A DNA stretch of 64,000 nucleotides from positions 1,736,001-1,800,000 of the forward strand of contig NC_017735.1 in the NCBI RefSeq assembly GCF_000259275.1, given 5' to 3'. The stretch comes from Helicobacter cetorum MIT 99-5656 (lineage in GTDB: Bacteria > Campylobacterota > Campylobacteria > Campylobacterales > Helicobacteraceae). This document shows positions 41,254 to 49,947 of this stretch, piece after piece (positions within the stretch are counted from its first letter, which is position 1; each line of letters begins with the position of its first letter). The notes under the pieces are model-generated. The model was given only the letters and a program-made list of their open reading frames with translations. It was not told the origin of the DNA and searched no databases. The position numbers were made by a program, and so were the translations under genes.

Positions 41254-42276
41254 ATGAGAACAAAATGCTTTTTTGTAGAAAATGTGGTTCATTTTAAAAA
41301 GAACACGCCGACAAGTCATTTTACAGACAATTTGAATTTGGCATTATCTAATAGCTCTTTGGAGCAAAAAATCACAATCATTAACGCTCTTTGCTTAGAA
41401 GTGTTTGAATATGAAGCTTCAAAGCCCCATGCTTTTGAGACCGCCCAGCTTGACTGGGCTATGGTAAGATTTGAAGTGGAGCTTATGAATTTACTTTGCC
41501 CTATTGATATTGAAAAAACAATTCCCAAAGATTTTGAAGTTGTCCCACAACAAATGGTTTTTAGCCATAATCCTAACCCTAGCGATACCGAAAAGCTGGT
41601 GCGATTTTTGCTCCATAAATATTTCGGGTATGAAGATGAAGCTCATTTGCGTGATGAGTTTTTAAAAACAAGTAATGATAAATTCCTTGCAAAGAGACTT
41701 CATAACAATTTTTTAGAATACCCCCAAACTTGCTCAGTTTCTAGTTTGAATAAAATTTTAATAGATTATTGCTCCCCATTAGTTAAGTATGAAAAAATGC
41801 TAACCATCACTCATGGGCATAGAAATGACAATCTTAATGCTTCAGGTCGCACAACTTGCTTACTCTACTTAGTATATCATTACCAAAATGAGATTTTGGA
41901 GTGTTTAAACAATGATAAAAATTTATCGCTATTAATTTATGAGAAAAATCAGAATTTCTATGAGCTTAGAAAATTCCTAGTCATTTTCAATCGCTATGGC
42001 GTGCCTTTAACCAAAGAAGATATTAAAGACATAGAGCTAAAAGAAAGTGATAAGAAGTCTCTTCATATTGAGATTAAATACGATGAAAAAATTAAACAAG
42101 ATTTATCCAAAGATATAGCAAAAAGGAAGTGGATAGAAAAAGATTTAAGAGAAGAAGTTATGCCTTTTGATAATCTTTATTTGGAGTTCAAAGAAAACTT
42201 TATAGATACCACATTCAAAGTCCTAGAAAGATTAAAAGAAATGAAACTATGGCGGCATAGAAGAGCAAGTAGATGA
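41254..42276 (+). CDS. Unrecognised 340-residue protein, last gene of the parA operon
   Basis: A helical soluble protein whose middle has HGHRNDNLNASGRTTCLLYL and an acidic Lys/Glu-rich end (KQDLSKDIAKRKWIEKDLRE). I recognise no domain. The last ten residues, KLWRHRRASR, are unlike the rest of the protein in composition, while the next frame continues with YGGIEEQVDEADNATFSV for another 56 codons, so the true end may have been frameshifted near 42248. AAGGATAAACA precedes the ATG. Confidence 0.6.
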   Translation: MRTKCFFVENVVHFKKNTPTSHFTDNLNLALSNSSLEQKITIINALCLEVFEYEASKPHAFETAQLDWAMVRFEVELMNLLCPIDIEKTIPKDFEVVPQQMVFSHNPNPSDTEKLVRFLLHKYFGYEDEAHLRDEFLKTSNDKFLAKRLHNNFLEYPQTCSVSSLNKILIDYCSPLVKYEKMLTITHGHRNDNLNASGRTTCLLYLVYHYQNEILECLNNDKNLSLLIYEKNQNFYELRKFLVIFNRYGVPLTKEDIKDIELKESDKKSLHIEIKYDEKIKQDLSKDIAKRKWIEKDLREEVMPFDNLYLEFKENFIDTTFKVLERLKEMKLWRHRRASR

Positions 42277-42415
42277 GGCAGATAATGCGACATTCAGTGT
42301 AGCTTTTTATCCTTCTGGGCTTTTTGGCTTAGGCTTAAATATGGCTACAGGTGGCAATTTAGCAATTGTATATTTTGTCTTTGTATGCTTTTTATTTTTG
42401 CTAAGACTTAGTTGA
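42248..42415 (+). pseudogene. Out-of-frame continuation after the 340-residue gene
   Basis: Fifty-five codons without a start, YGGIEEQVDEADNATFSV then AFYPSGLFGLGLNMATGGN and a hydrophobic end (YFVFVCFLFLLRLS), ending at 42413-42415. The composition is protein-like and the frame joins the upstream gene after a single-base shift. It is either the lost C-terminus or the tail of another gene. Confidence 0.4.
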
Positions 42416-42452
42416 ATTTTGAACTTGCAAACAGATAAAAAATATAAAACCC

Positions 42453-42481
42453 CTATTGCTAAAAAGGTATTTTAGCAATAG
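42453..42481. terminator. 12-bp hairpin downstream of the parA operon
   Basis: CTATTGCTAAAA and TTTTAGCAATAG pair perfectly around a 5-base loop. On the minus strand the stem is followed by a T-rich stretch, on the plus strand by A-rich DNA, so termination in the plus direction is less certain. Confidence 0.5.
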
Positions 42482-42545
42482 AAAAAGCTCCCTTACACAC
42501 TGCGTTATTAGAAGAGATTTTTAGCTATCCTTATTGAGATTTCTT

Positions 42546-42815
42546 GCTATTTTTTATTTTGCATTAAAGCTAATTTTTGTTATGTTTGAACGCTCTTTTT
42601 TGTAAGGCTATCCTTGTTGTTCTTGTAAAGATTTTAAGCTACTTTTTGTAGTGCATTATTTTGTATTTTAAAAAGGGTTATAAGCTCTTTTTGTAATGGA
42701 ATGAAAAGTGCTAATTCAAGAAGATTTAACGCTATTTTTCACAATGAATTTTACACTCTTTTTTGAATGGATTTTTTAGTTATCTCTTATATGGTTTTTT
42801 AGTTTTAGCTCTTTC
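42546..42815 (+). repeat. Phased degenerate repeats of about 23 bp upstream of the relaxase
   Basis: Copies of a GCT(A/C)TTTTTTGTAATG-like motif occur with their TTGTAA-like cores at about 42554, 42577, 42600, 42623, 42646, 42691, 42739 and 42763, that is at 23-24 base steps or twice that. The rest of the 42416-43114 gap is A/T-rich with no gene. Phased repeats of this kind suggest iterons or a relaxosome binding array beside oriT. Confidence 0.5.
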
Positions 42816-42961
42816 TTAGTAGAATTATCCATAGTTGTTTTAAAAACAAGATTTAAAAGATAGACACGCCAAAAATGTAAAATTTTTCAAAAATGTATTT
42901 TATCAAATTTTAAGCTTCTACCTAGTCCTTTTATTTAGCCACCTGCTAAGGTCTAAAAATT

Positions 42962-42992
42962 CCACTCATATATATGAGTGGGGTTATCCTGC
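42962..42992 (+). other. Candidate oriT: palindrome plus IncP-like nic site
   Basis: A perfect 20-base palindrome CCACTCATATATATGAGTGG (42962-42981) is followed by GGTTATCCTGCAC. TATCCTG|C matches the IncP/RP4-type nick consensus YATCCTG|Y, placing the cut between 42991 and 42992. The relaxase gene starts 123 bases downstream on the same strand. An inverted repeat directly upstream of nic is the classic oriT layout. Confidence 0.68.
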
Positions 42993-43114
42993 ACAATTTT
43001 GATTAAGTCGCTTTTAAAGATTTTCAAGCATAATAAGTCAAAATTTTTGAGAGTATCCAAAAATAAGACATTTTAGACTTAAAAATATCAATTTTAATAA
43101 GGGGAAAAACTAGA

Positions 43115-44911
43115 ATGATAGCCACCAAAAATAATAGCATTTTAGAAGATGAAGAACCCCTTTTTAAATTTGAAAAAATTAAGCCTAAAAAAGTTCAAAG
43201 ACCTAGAGTTACTTATGCTCAAAGATTACGCTATGCTTTAAGAGTGGCTAACAATCACATTAAAAACAACACTAAGCCTTTTAAGCCTAGTCAGAAACAA
43301 GTAGTTATTAAAAATATTGGTAACCTTAGCATAGAGCATACTAGAAATGCTGGGGAATATGTTGCCAAAGATGAAGAATTTGTTTTAAACGAATTTTATC
43401 AAGAAGTTAGTTTAGATGAAACCTTAGATGAATGGGAGCAAGATTTTTTAATCACTAAAAAACACAATTCTAAAAACATGGCAATGCACTTAGTTTTTAG
43501 TATAGATGAGCCTATTACAGAAAGAAATCTCAATATCTTACAATATTCTGTCTATCAAACCTTAATCAATCATTTAGGCTATGACTACCCTTTCATTATC
43601 CAAACACACTCCCACCAAAACAAGCCCCATGTGCATGTTGTTTTAAATAAAACCAATAAGCTCACAGGCAAGAAACTCCATTTTAAAAATAAAGTTGAAT
43701 GCAAAGAATTTTTTGATGATTTAAGAGAAGATTTTAAAGATTTTTTATTTACTAATTCTAGAGCAGAATTAGACTATTCTAATGTCCCTAATGTTGAAAA
43801 GCATTTGCTTAATATTGAGCAAGAATTACAAGAGCTAAAAACCAAACAAAAAGAAACTCCGCTAAATGCTCATAGTTTTTTTGATATGGCTTTTAAAAAC
43901 TTCAATCAAGCCCTAATACCCTTTAAACAACAAAAAGAAAATTTAGAACAACAATTAGAAATATTAGAGACCCCAACTTCAAAAACACAATACAACAAAA
44001 ACTTAAAATTACTAGAGCAACACACCTTAACGATAAAAAAGATTAAAGACATTAGAGACAAGATGTTTAAAACATTGGACTTTAAAGATACCTTTAGCTA
44101 TGTTACGCAAAATTTTAGCGTGTTAGAAAAGAAAAAGGCGTTGTTACAATCTCTTTCTAGTTTAGGCAAACACCACTATTCTACTTCTCTAGTAAAAAAT
44201 TTAAATGTCTTAACAAATGAAGTCAAAGGAGACAGCCTCAAGATTAAAGAAAATGCCCTTATTATTAACGAGTATTTGGATTTTCAATCTTTAAACTTAA
44301 AGACCAATCTATTCGCCTTAAAAAAACAGCTCAATTACACCAAACAAACACAAAAAATGCTACAAGTTTTATCTATAGATGATTTGCCCAAAGAAAAGCC
44401 TAATCAAAACACGCAAAATAATGATGATTTTACTCCACTGCTCAACGCTCTTAAGCAAAGGGAACGAGAATTATTAGCTCTTATTAAGCAGAGAGCTTTA
44501 TTTTTAATCACAAGGTATCAAGAGTTAGAAAAAGAGCTAAAAGATTTGCGCAATAAACAGCACTCGGTATTCCATAATAAACTGAATGAGTTTTTCACTA
44601 ATCACAACAGCCAAAACCTTGAAGAAGACAAAAAATTAGACAAACTTATTCAAAGAAAAGCGAGAAGTTTAAATTTTATGCAAAAAGAAATTTTAGTTGC
44701 TAAACATTTGGGCGTTATAGAAAATAAGCCTACGCATAGCAATGAACTAAATAAAGAGTTAGAAAAAGAAGAACATAACACAAATAGTAATACTTCACTA
44801 AAAAATGAGACTGCACCAAGCATTAAAGAAATACTACAAGATAAAAGCCACTCCTTTTTAAATCCGTATATTCAAAGAAAGCCAAAAGGCAATGATAATA
44901 GTATGCTCTAA
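43115..44911 (+). CDS. Conjugative relaxase (MOB-P type) of the TnPZ-like element
   Basis: The 598-residue protein has the relaxase three-histidine region IQTHSHQNKPHVHVVLNKTN at about residues 165-184, preceded by MAMHLVFSIDEP (about 123-134). A candidate catalytic tyrosine lies in AGEYVAKDEEF at about 76-80. The C-terminal 400 residues are a long coiled coil with no helicase or primase domain. Relaxases nick oriT and remain attached to the transferred strand. The candidate oriT with an IncP-like nic lies directly upstream. This is the second relaxase in the region, unlike the plasmid-type MobA at 13.7-14.7 kb. It corresponds to rlx1 of TnPZ elements in context. Confidence 0.8.
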   Translation: MIATKNNSILEDEEPLFKFEKIKPKKVQRPRVTYAQRLRYALRVANNHIKNNTKPFKPSQKQVVIKNIGNLSIEHTRNAGEYVAKDEEFVLNEFYQEVSLDETLDEWEQDFLITKKHNSKNMAMHLVFSIDEPITERNLNILQYSVYQTLINHLGYDYPFIIQTHSHQNKPHVHVVLNKTNKLTGKKLHFKNKVECKEFFDDLREDFKDFLFTNSRAELDYSNVPNVEKHLLNIEQELQELKTKQKETPLNAHSFFDMAFKNFNQALIPFKQQKENLEQQLEILETPTSKTQYNKNLKLLEQHTLTIKKIKDIRDKMFKTLDFKDTFSYVTQNFSVLEKKKALLQSLSSLGKHHYSTSLVKNLNVLTNEVKGDSLKIKENALIINEYLDFQSLNLKTNLFALKKQLNYTKQTQKMLQVLSIDDLPKEKPNQNTQNNDDFTPLLNALKQRERELLALIKQRALFLITRYQELEKELKDLRNKQHSVFHNKLNEFFTNHNSQNLEEDKKLDKLIQRKARSLNFMQKEILVAKHLGVIENKPTHSNELNKELEKEEHNTNSNTSLKNETAPSIKEILQDKSHSFLNPYIQRKPKGNDNSML

Positions 44912-44989
44912 CATTCCTATTGTTTAATTTTAATGCTTGTATTCTATATCCTAGTAACACAAACTTCTAATTAACCCTCTCTCTACAAC

Positions 44990-45104
44990 TACATACTATG
45001 ACAGATAATTCTTAATTTTCTTTTCTTTTTGATTTCTATTCTTTCTAAATCCTAATCAACTAAGTCCTACCCCTAAACTAAACCTACTACATACCATCAC
45101 AGCT
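44990..45104 (+). repeat. Two TACATACYATSACAG motifs in the right-end gap
   Basis: TACATACTATGACAG (44990-45004) and TACATACCATCACAGCT (45088-45104), also seen as TACATACTGCATGACAG at 37085-37101. They lie in the 498-base gap 44912-45409, which has no gene and is C/T-rich. They may be recombinase or regulator sites near the right boundary of the element. Confidence 0.35.
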
Positions 45105-45250
45105 CCTACAATCAATTTGTCTCTTTCAATTGAGAGTTTTTTCTTTTTTTTTGACTTTTCTTTTTAGCAAATTCTTATTACATGATTTATAGTATTTAAA
45201 AAATAAATCCTAATCATGACATGGTATTTACTAATAATATTTTTTAATCA

Positions 45251-45294
45251 ATAGGATTAGAAAGAAAGATAAATCTTTCTTTCCCTTAATCTAT
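45251..45294. terminator. Large palindrome between the relaxase and the OMP gene
   Basis: GAAAGAAAGAT (45260-45270) and ATCTTTCTTTC (45273-45283) form a perfect 11-bp stem with a 2-base loop. ATAGGATTA and TAATCTAT extend it with a small bulge. It could terminate transcription from both sides or mark the element's right end. Confidence 0.45.
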
Positions 45295-45371
45295 TAGATG
45301 TGAGGAATTTTATTTCCACGATTATAATAGTAGGGGAATTTGAAACATTTATTTGTATTTAGAAAACTTTT

Positions 45372-45377
45372 GGTATA
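45372..45377 (+). promoter_or_regulatory. -10 box reading antisense into the OMP 3' end
   Basis: TATAAT within TTTTGGTATAATGCTC, on the strand opposite the OMP gene and about 33 bases from its stop codon. A transcript from here would be antisense to the OMP mRNA. A second TATAAT lies at about 45325. Confidence 0.35.
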
Positions 45378-45409
45378 ATGCTCTCAAGATTGCTGAACCT
45401 TAAAATAAG

Positions 45410-46848
45410 CTAAAAGTTAAAATTATACACATAATTAGCAAAAAATACCGCTACTCTTTTATAGCTCAAACTTCCTTTAGAAGTTTGATAATAGGAGTTT
45501 TTAGCTAATGGCACTTTCATGCCTAATTCAAAGCCATTGTGTTTGTTGAAATTAAAGCGCAATCCATAAACAAGCGGGATTTGAAAATAGCTTGTATGCA
45601 TACTTGCTCCTTTATTTTCTTTTTTAAGATTTTCCCAAAACGCTTTATCGCTATTATTCCATGAGCTTCCTGCTAGGGCAAAGCCTACAAATGCCCCTAA
45701 AACTAGCTTCTTGCTATCTATGAAATTATACAAATAATCCGCCCCTACACCATAAATAGAATTATTAATGCTTACACCATGAAAGGCTTTACTATAAGCG
45801 TAATCATAAAAACCATACGCTCGAATACCATTTCTTTTTTTGTTGCCAAAGAACCATTTATATCCAGCATTAACCCCAAAGCCTACCATACTAGAAATTT
45901 TTGAAACATCTTTGCTGGGGCTTAAGAGAGATTCTAGGCTTTGAGTTAGAGACTCTATTTGTGGGCTAATGACTGAAATAGTTGTATTAGCCACAGCAAT
46001 ATTAGATTGAGCGTTAGAAGTATAATTGTAGTGCAAATGACTATCAGTAAAAGCAGATTTACCATCAGAACCTATTGCTTGTTTTAAAGTTACTGGCAAA
46101 AAATCTAAATTATCTATTTTACTATTAGCATTAAAACTTAATTGACCCAAAGTGTCTTTAATGGGTTTGCCCTGTAAAAAATCAATAAAGGTTTGCGTAT
46201 CAAAAAGAGGAACAATACTTACTCCAAAGGCTTCTTTCCTTCTTGATGTTGTGATGTGAGTTTCATTTTTTTGAGCTAAATTTTCTTTATTGTTTGTATA
46301 ATCAAATTCAATTCGAGCCTTACCATAAGGCGTATCATTTGGTGTGGAAGTCGTCATTAAAAGGTTTATCCAAGTGTCAGCAATTTTTTTAGTTTCATTA
46401 TATAAATTTTCGCCAAGAGTAGTATTTTTAAATTTATTGTTTAGGTTTGTATCTTTTGGGTTAGCTAGTGATGGGTCTCTAGTATTGAAACTAGTTATAA
46501 GCTTATCTGCTTCTTTAATTAAAGTGGGAATGCTTTGTATCGCCTTTTTGTTAGCATTTTTTATACCCTCTTGTTCTTTTAAAAGCTTGGTTAAGGGGGT
46601 GAGTTTGGTTCTAATCTCTTTTATAGTGGCTAACTTTTGAGCTTCTGTCGTAGGGTTATAATACACATCGCCCTTTTTCTGCGATTGTAAGAGCGAATAC
46701 TGAAACCCTACGCTTAGATAAGCTCCATTATCTTCGGCTAGGGCGGTAGTTACCCCCCCCCCATAAATAAAGCCATAGAGAATAAAGTGTTCGCTAATGT
46801 ATTGTTTAAAAACTGATTTTTAAATCCTATTCTTATCACTTTTTGCAT
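45410..46848 (-). pseudogene. Hop-like outer membrane protein, out of frame at a C10/G10 tract
   Basis: From the ATG at 46848 (AGGAA upstream) the frame encodes a signal-peptide start (QKVIRIGFKNQFLNNTLANT) but reaches TAA directly after ten G, giving a 32-residue peptide. With 8 or 11 G the frame would continue through TTALAEDNGAYLSVGFQYSL into the 418 codons listed from 46666, for a 479-residue protein. The C-terminus has repeated aromatic beta-strands and ends YKRVAVFFANYVYNFNF, the final-Phe pattern of Helicobacter outer membrane barrels. It is thus a phase-variable adhesin/porin-type gene read here in the OFF state. A promoter lies upstream at 46914-46909. The receptor is unknown. Confidence 0.8.
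46753..46762 (+). repeat. C10 tract controlling the OMP reading frame
   Basis: Ten C on the + strand (G10 in the coding strand) within the signal-peptide region. Ten gives a stop immediately; eight or eleven open the full-length frame. Confidence 0.8.
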
Positions 46849-46908
46849 GTTTTTATTCCTTTATGTTAATTTAAGTTACTAAATTTAAGTTAAAAATAAA
46901 ATTTGAGT

Positions 46909-46914
46909 ATTATA
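46909..46914 (-). promoter_or_regulatory. -10 box of the phase-variable OMP gene
   Basis: ATTATA on the + strand, TATAAT on the minus strand, within CTTATAATACTC, about 60 bases before the ATG. Confidence 0.5.
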
Positions 46915-47062
46915 AGATTTGTTTGTTTAATGTTTGTTTAATGTTTAACTTTTTCAAACAAATAGCATGGTTTTGGTGTGGGGTTAAAAGTTTGGTTAAT
47001 TTTTCAAGGGGTAGTTGTGTTAAAATACTTCAATAATAAGAAAATCTGTGGAGTAAAGTTGA

Positions 47063-49909
47063 ATGGAAGTGAATTATCATATATTTTTTGATGAGGCTAG
47101 AGAGTTTTTAAATGATAGGATTTATAACGATTATTTACGCCGTTTTGCTTATGGTATTGATGCGTCATGTTATCGTTATGTTCCTAAGATTGTTATTCAA
47201 GTTAAGAATGAAGAAGAAGTTCAAAAACTCTGTGTTTTGGCTCAAAAACACAGCGTAACTCTAACTTTTAGAGCTGCAGGGAGTTCCTTATCGGGGCAAG
47301 CAAGCTGTGATGGCGTGCTAGTAGTCGCATCGCATTTTTTTCAGGACGCTAAAATTTTAGATAACGCTAAGAGTATTCAGCTTTCATGTGGGATTATAGG
47401 AAGTAACGCAAACGCTCTTTTAAAGCCTTATAGTAAAAAAATAGGCCCAGACCCCGCTACCATAAACACTGCTATGATAGGGGGGATTTTAGCCAATAAC
47501 GCAAGCGGAATGTGTTGTGGTGTGGAGCAAAACAGCTACAAAACCTTAAAATCTCTAAGAGTCATTTTTGCTGATGGCACTCTTTTAGACACTTCTAAAA
47601 AAGAGAGCGTTGAGAGTTTTAAAAACACGCACAAAGATTTGATTGAAAGCGTTTTAAATTTAAGAAAAGAAATCTTAGAAGATGATAATTTGCACGCCTT
47701 AATTAAGAAAAAATATGAAATCAAAAACACCACCGGCTATAGTTTAAACGCTCTGATTGACTTTGAAGACCCTATGGAGATTATTAGTCATTTATTCATA
47801 GGCTCTGAAGGGACTTTAGGATTTATTTCAAGTGCGGAGTTAGAATGCGTTAAAGATTATACCCATAAAACTTGTGCGTTATTATTTTATGAAAATTTAG
47901 AAGAATGCGCCAAAGCCGCTCAAATTCTAGCCACATTAAAAGCCAAGCACCCTAGCATGATTTCTTCAGCAGAGCTTATGGATTATGCGTCTTTAAAAAG
48001 CGTGAAAGATTTAGATGGCATGCCTAGTGTAATTAAAGAAATCAAAGAGCCTAATGCATGCTTACTCATTCAAAGTGAAAGCGATGAAAAATCTATTTTA
48101 GAAAACAATATGCAAACGATTTTGAGAGCCTTAAGTGTTATACCTGTGGCATTAGATTCTCAAATCAGCAGTGAGTCTAGCATCTATAATTCATGGTGGA
48201 AGATTAGAAAAGGAATTTTTCCTATCGCAGCGTCAAAAAGAAAAAGCCAAAGTTCTGTCATTATTGAAGATGTGTGCTTTAGTAAAGAGAATTTTATTCA
48301 AGGTGCAGTCGCTATTGAAGAGCTTTTAAAAACGCATGGCTTTAAGGATAGTAGCATTATTTTTGGGCATGCCTTAAGCGGGAATTTACACTTTGTTGTT
48401 ACGCCGATTTTAGAAAATGAAGTAGAAAGAAAGGCGTTTGAAAAATTAGTCTCTGACATGGCTCTTATGGTGAGTGAGTCTCAAGGCTCTATTAAAGCAG
48501 AGCATGGCACAGGCAGAATGGTAGCCCCCTTTGTAGAAATGGAGTGGGGAGAAAAAGCCTACAAAATCCATAGAAAAATCAAAGAATTGTTTGACCCTAA
48601 AGGGATTTTAAACCCTGATGTGATTATCACTGATGACAAAGAAATCCATACTAAAAATTTAAAAAGTATTTATCCTATTGAAGAGCATTTGGATATGTGC
48701 ATGGAATGTGGGTTTTGTGAAAGGATTTGCCCTAGCAAGGAATTATCTTTAACTCCAAGACAGCGCATTGTGGTTCATAGAGAGATTGAACGCTTAAAAG
48801 AGAGAGTAAAACATGGGCATAATGAAGATAAAACTTTATTAGATGAGTTTTTAAAAGGGGCTGAATATTTAGCGTATGAGACTTGTGCGGTGTGTCATAT
48901 GTGTTCTACTCTATGCCCTTTAAAAATTGATACCGGAAGTATTGCTTTAAATTATTATCAAACAAACCCCAAAGGCGAAAAGATTGCCTCAAGTATTTTA
49001 AATAACATGCAAACAATGACTAAGGGTGCTAAATTTTCTTTAAAAAGTGCCAGCGTGGCTCAAAATATCTTAGGCTCTAAAGGTCTAGTTAGTCTAACTA
49101 AAGGGATTAAAAAATTCATTAAGCCCTTTCCTAAGGCCTTTCATTACATGCCTAAAAACAACGCCTATATTTTAGAGAATAAAAACTATGAGAGTGGAGA
49201 AAAAGTCATTTACTTTAGCACTTGTATCAACCGCTCGTTTGCTCCATCAAAATTTATGGTTGATACTAGAAGCATTCAAGAAGTGTTTGAATCCTTATGT
49301 AAAAAGGCAAAGGTCTCTGTTCTTTACCCTAACGAATTAAGTTCGCTTTGTTGTGGGAAAGCCTTTATTAATTACACCGAATTGACTAAGCAAAATAACG
49401 AAAAAAATCATGCGATTTTCTTAAAATTAAGTGATAATGGAAAAATTCCCATTGTCTTAGACCATAGTGCATGTTCAACGCATTTTATCAAGCAAATGAA
49501 AGCCTACAAGGATTTAAAAATCTATGATTTGAGCGTGTATATTGAAGAAGTTTTAAGTTCTAAATTAGAATTTAAAGCTATTGATGAAGACATTGGATTA
49601 TATACTATGTGTGCCTTAAAACTAGAAAATAAAGAAGAGTTATTGTTGAATTTAGCTAAAAAATGCACAACAGGTGAGATTATTATCCATGCTGATACAG
49701 GCTGTTGTGGGTTTGCTGGAAATAAGGGCTTTTTTACCCCTGAATTAAATGAGAGCGCTTTAAAAGGTTTTGAAGAATTTTATAAAGCCTATAAGATTAA
49801 AAGGGGCTTTTCAACTTCTAGCACTTGTGAAATCGGCTTGAGTGAAAAAACACAATTTTCTTGGCAACATATCGCTTACTTAGTAGATGCTTGCACGCTT
49901 TTAAAATAA
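47063..49909 (+). CDS. dld: Membrane-associated D-lactate dehydrogenase, FAD/Fe-S type
   Basis: A 948-residue fusion. The N-terminal FAD-binding domain contains FRAAGSSLSGQ and GPDPATINTAMIGGILANNA; an FAD-oxidase C-terminal domain ends near AEHGTGRMVAPF. Two 4Fe-4S motifs follow (CMECGFCERICPS at about 554-566; CAVCHMCSTLCP), then two cysteine-rich CCG domains (SSLCCGKAF; DTGCCGFAGNKG). This layout is that of GlcD/Dld2-like enzymes that pass electrons from D-lactate (or a related 2-hydroxyacid) to the quinone pool. It corresponds by length and neighbours to H. pylori HP1222. The exact substrate is inferred from that assignment. uppS follows 38 bases downstream. Confidence 0.88.
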   Translation: MEVNYHIFFDEAREFLNDRIYNDYLRRFAYGIDASCYRYVPKIVIQVKNEEEVQKLCVLAQKHSVTLTFRAAGSSLSGQASCDGVLVVASHFFQDAKILDNAKSIQLSCGIIGSNANALLKPYSKKIGPDPATINTAMIGGILANNASGMCCGVEQNSYKTLKSLRVIFADGTLLDTSKKESVESFKNTHKDLIESVLNLRKEILEDDNLHALIKKKYEIKNTTGYSLNALIDFEDPMEIISHLFIGSEGTLGFISSAELECVKDYTHKTCALLFYENLEECAKAAQILATLKAKHPSMISSAELMDYASLKSVKDLDGMPSVIKEIKEPNACLLIQSESDEKSILENNMQTILRALSVIPVALDSQISSESSIYNSWWKIRKGIFPIAASKRKSQSSVIIEDVCFSKENFIQGAVAIEELLKTHGFKDSSIIFGHALSGNLHFVVTPILENEVERKAFEKLVSDMALMVSESQGSIKAEHGTGRMVAPFVEMEWGEKAYKIHRKIKELFDPKGILNPDVIITDDKEIHTKNLKSIYPIEEHLDMCMECGFCERICPSKELSLTPRQRIVVHREIERLKERVKHGHNEDKTLLDEFLKGAEYLAYETCAVCHMCSTLCPLKIDTGSIALNYYQTNPKGEKIASSILNNMQTMTKGAKFSLKSASVAQNILGSKGLVSLTKGIKKFIKPFPKAFHYMPKNNAYILENKNYESGEKVIYFSTCINRSFAPSKFMVDTRSIQEVFESLCKKAKVSVLYPNELSSLCCGKAFINYTELTKQNNEKNHAIFLKLSDNGKIPIVLDHSACSTHFIKQMKAYKDLKIYDLSVYIEEVLSSKLEFKAIDEDIGLYTMCALKLENKEELLLNLAKKCTTGEIIIHADTGCCGFAGNKGFFTPELNESALKGFEEFYKAYKIKRGFSTSSTCEIGLSEKTQFSWQHIAYLVDACTLLK

Positions 49910-49947
49910 TGTATAATTAAGGACTTTTCTTTAAAGGTTAAATAGAA

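Noticed and set aside
42546-42815. Possible CRISPR array because of regular spacing
   Set aside because: The repeated units are short, degenerate and only 23 bases apart with no constant repeat and unique spacers; iteron-like phasing fits better.
45410-46666. OMP start at 46666 giving a 418-residue protein
   Set aside because: This start has no signal peptide; the true 5' end is upstream at 46848 in another frame because of the C10 tract.
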